A stretch of DNA of 64,000 nucleotides from Stercorarius parasiticus (taxonomy: Eukaryota > Chordata > Aves > Charadriiformes > Stercorariidae): contig VWZL01000919.1 of NCBI GenBank assembly GCA_013396915.1, forward strand, positions 321,267 to 385,266, read 5' to 3'. Below the pieces are notes generated by a model. It did not search any database. It was not told the DNA's origin and worked only from the letters and a program-made list of their open reading frames with translations. Within the stretch, counting starts at the first letter, position 1; each line of letters starts with the position of its first letter. Positions 63,894-64,000 of this stretch are shown piece after piece. A program made the translations under genes and the position numbers.

Positions 63894-64000
63894 TGTGGTA
63901 GATCGACCTTGGCTGGCTGCCAGACTCCCCACCCAGCCACTCTCTCTCACTCCACCTCCTTAATGGGACAGGGCGGGGAAAAAAGGGTGGAAAAGCTCAT
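63894..64000 (-). mobile_element. LTR of the same endogenous retrovirus family, cut by the window edge
   Basis: From TGTGGTAGATCGACCTTGGC onward the plus strand matches, in order, the left end of the LTR at 3267: CCCACCCAGCC, CTCTCTCACTCCACCTCC, TTAATGGGACAGGG and GGAAAAGCTCAT. It is thus the same LTR family in the same (minus) orientation, seen from its 3' end. The sequence ends before the rest of the LTR. If it is a 3' LTR of a provirus, the internal genes would lie to the right, outside the window; nothing here tells. It looks closer to the family form that I recall (TGTGGTTGACC...) than the copy at 3267 does, so it may be younger. Confidence 0.75.

Noticed and set aside
1..64000. CRISPR arrays, operons, tRNA or rRNA genes
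   Set aside because: No regularly spaced repeats, no ribosome-binding-site-led gene clusters and no cloverleaf or rRNA landmarks noticed; the sequence is animal nuclear DNA.
3267..64000. The two LTRs as the ends of one provirus
   Set aside because: They are 60 kb apart, far beyond a provirus, have no viral genes between them, and differ too much in decay.

Overview
**Organism.** The window looks like nuclear DNA of a bird: AT-rich, CpG-poor, with no operons or ribosome-binding sites. The main evidence is a set of CR1 LINE fragments. Several keep the avian CR1 3' end (repeats of the octamer ATTCTATG, or its reverse complement beside a GGTTGGAAGRGACCTTAAAG-type segment). There is also a long terminal repeat (LTR) of a type I associate with birds. 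I cannot name the species. The order is inferred from repeat families remembered from avian genomes, not from a search.

**Layout.** The window reads as a gene desert or the inside of very long introns. No complete protein-coding gene, tRNA, rRNA or CRISPR array is recognisable. Supported features are ten CR1 fragments (199-274, 1125-1480, 14590-15150, 18326-18502, 20325-20786, 28283-28520, 37198-37310, 45160-45245, 9702-9756, and a doubtful one at 38024-38080 placed among the rejections), a retroviral LTR at 3267-4003, the edge of a second LTR of the same family at 63894-64000, a possible MIR/CORE-SINE relic near 62080, and short microsatellites. The CR1 copies cover several ages. The 20325-20786 copy is best preserved; those at 1125, 18326, 28283 and 45160 resemble older, highly decayed subfamilies.

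**Coding-like islands.** Four short stretches stand out as possibly exonic or pseudogenic, and none matches a family I recognise: 4971-5180 (minus, CpG-rich 69-codon frame ending beside a GT donor-like site), 38357-38893 (minus, about 178 codons broken by one stop), 43090-43449 (plus, 119 codons, Ser-rich C-terminus) and 60424-60555 (plus, a 132-base phase-0 open segment with AG/GTGAGT borders). They lie on different strands and do not form an obvious single gene. They are the best targets for follow-up.

**Limits.** No homology search, alignment or gene prediction could be run. Repeat subfamily names, ages and exact ends are approximate. I saw no convincing new biological system here.
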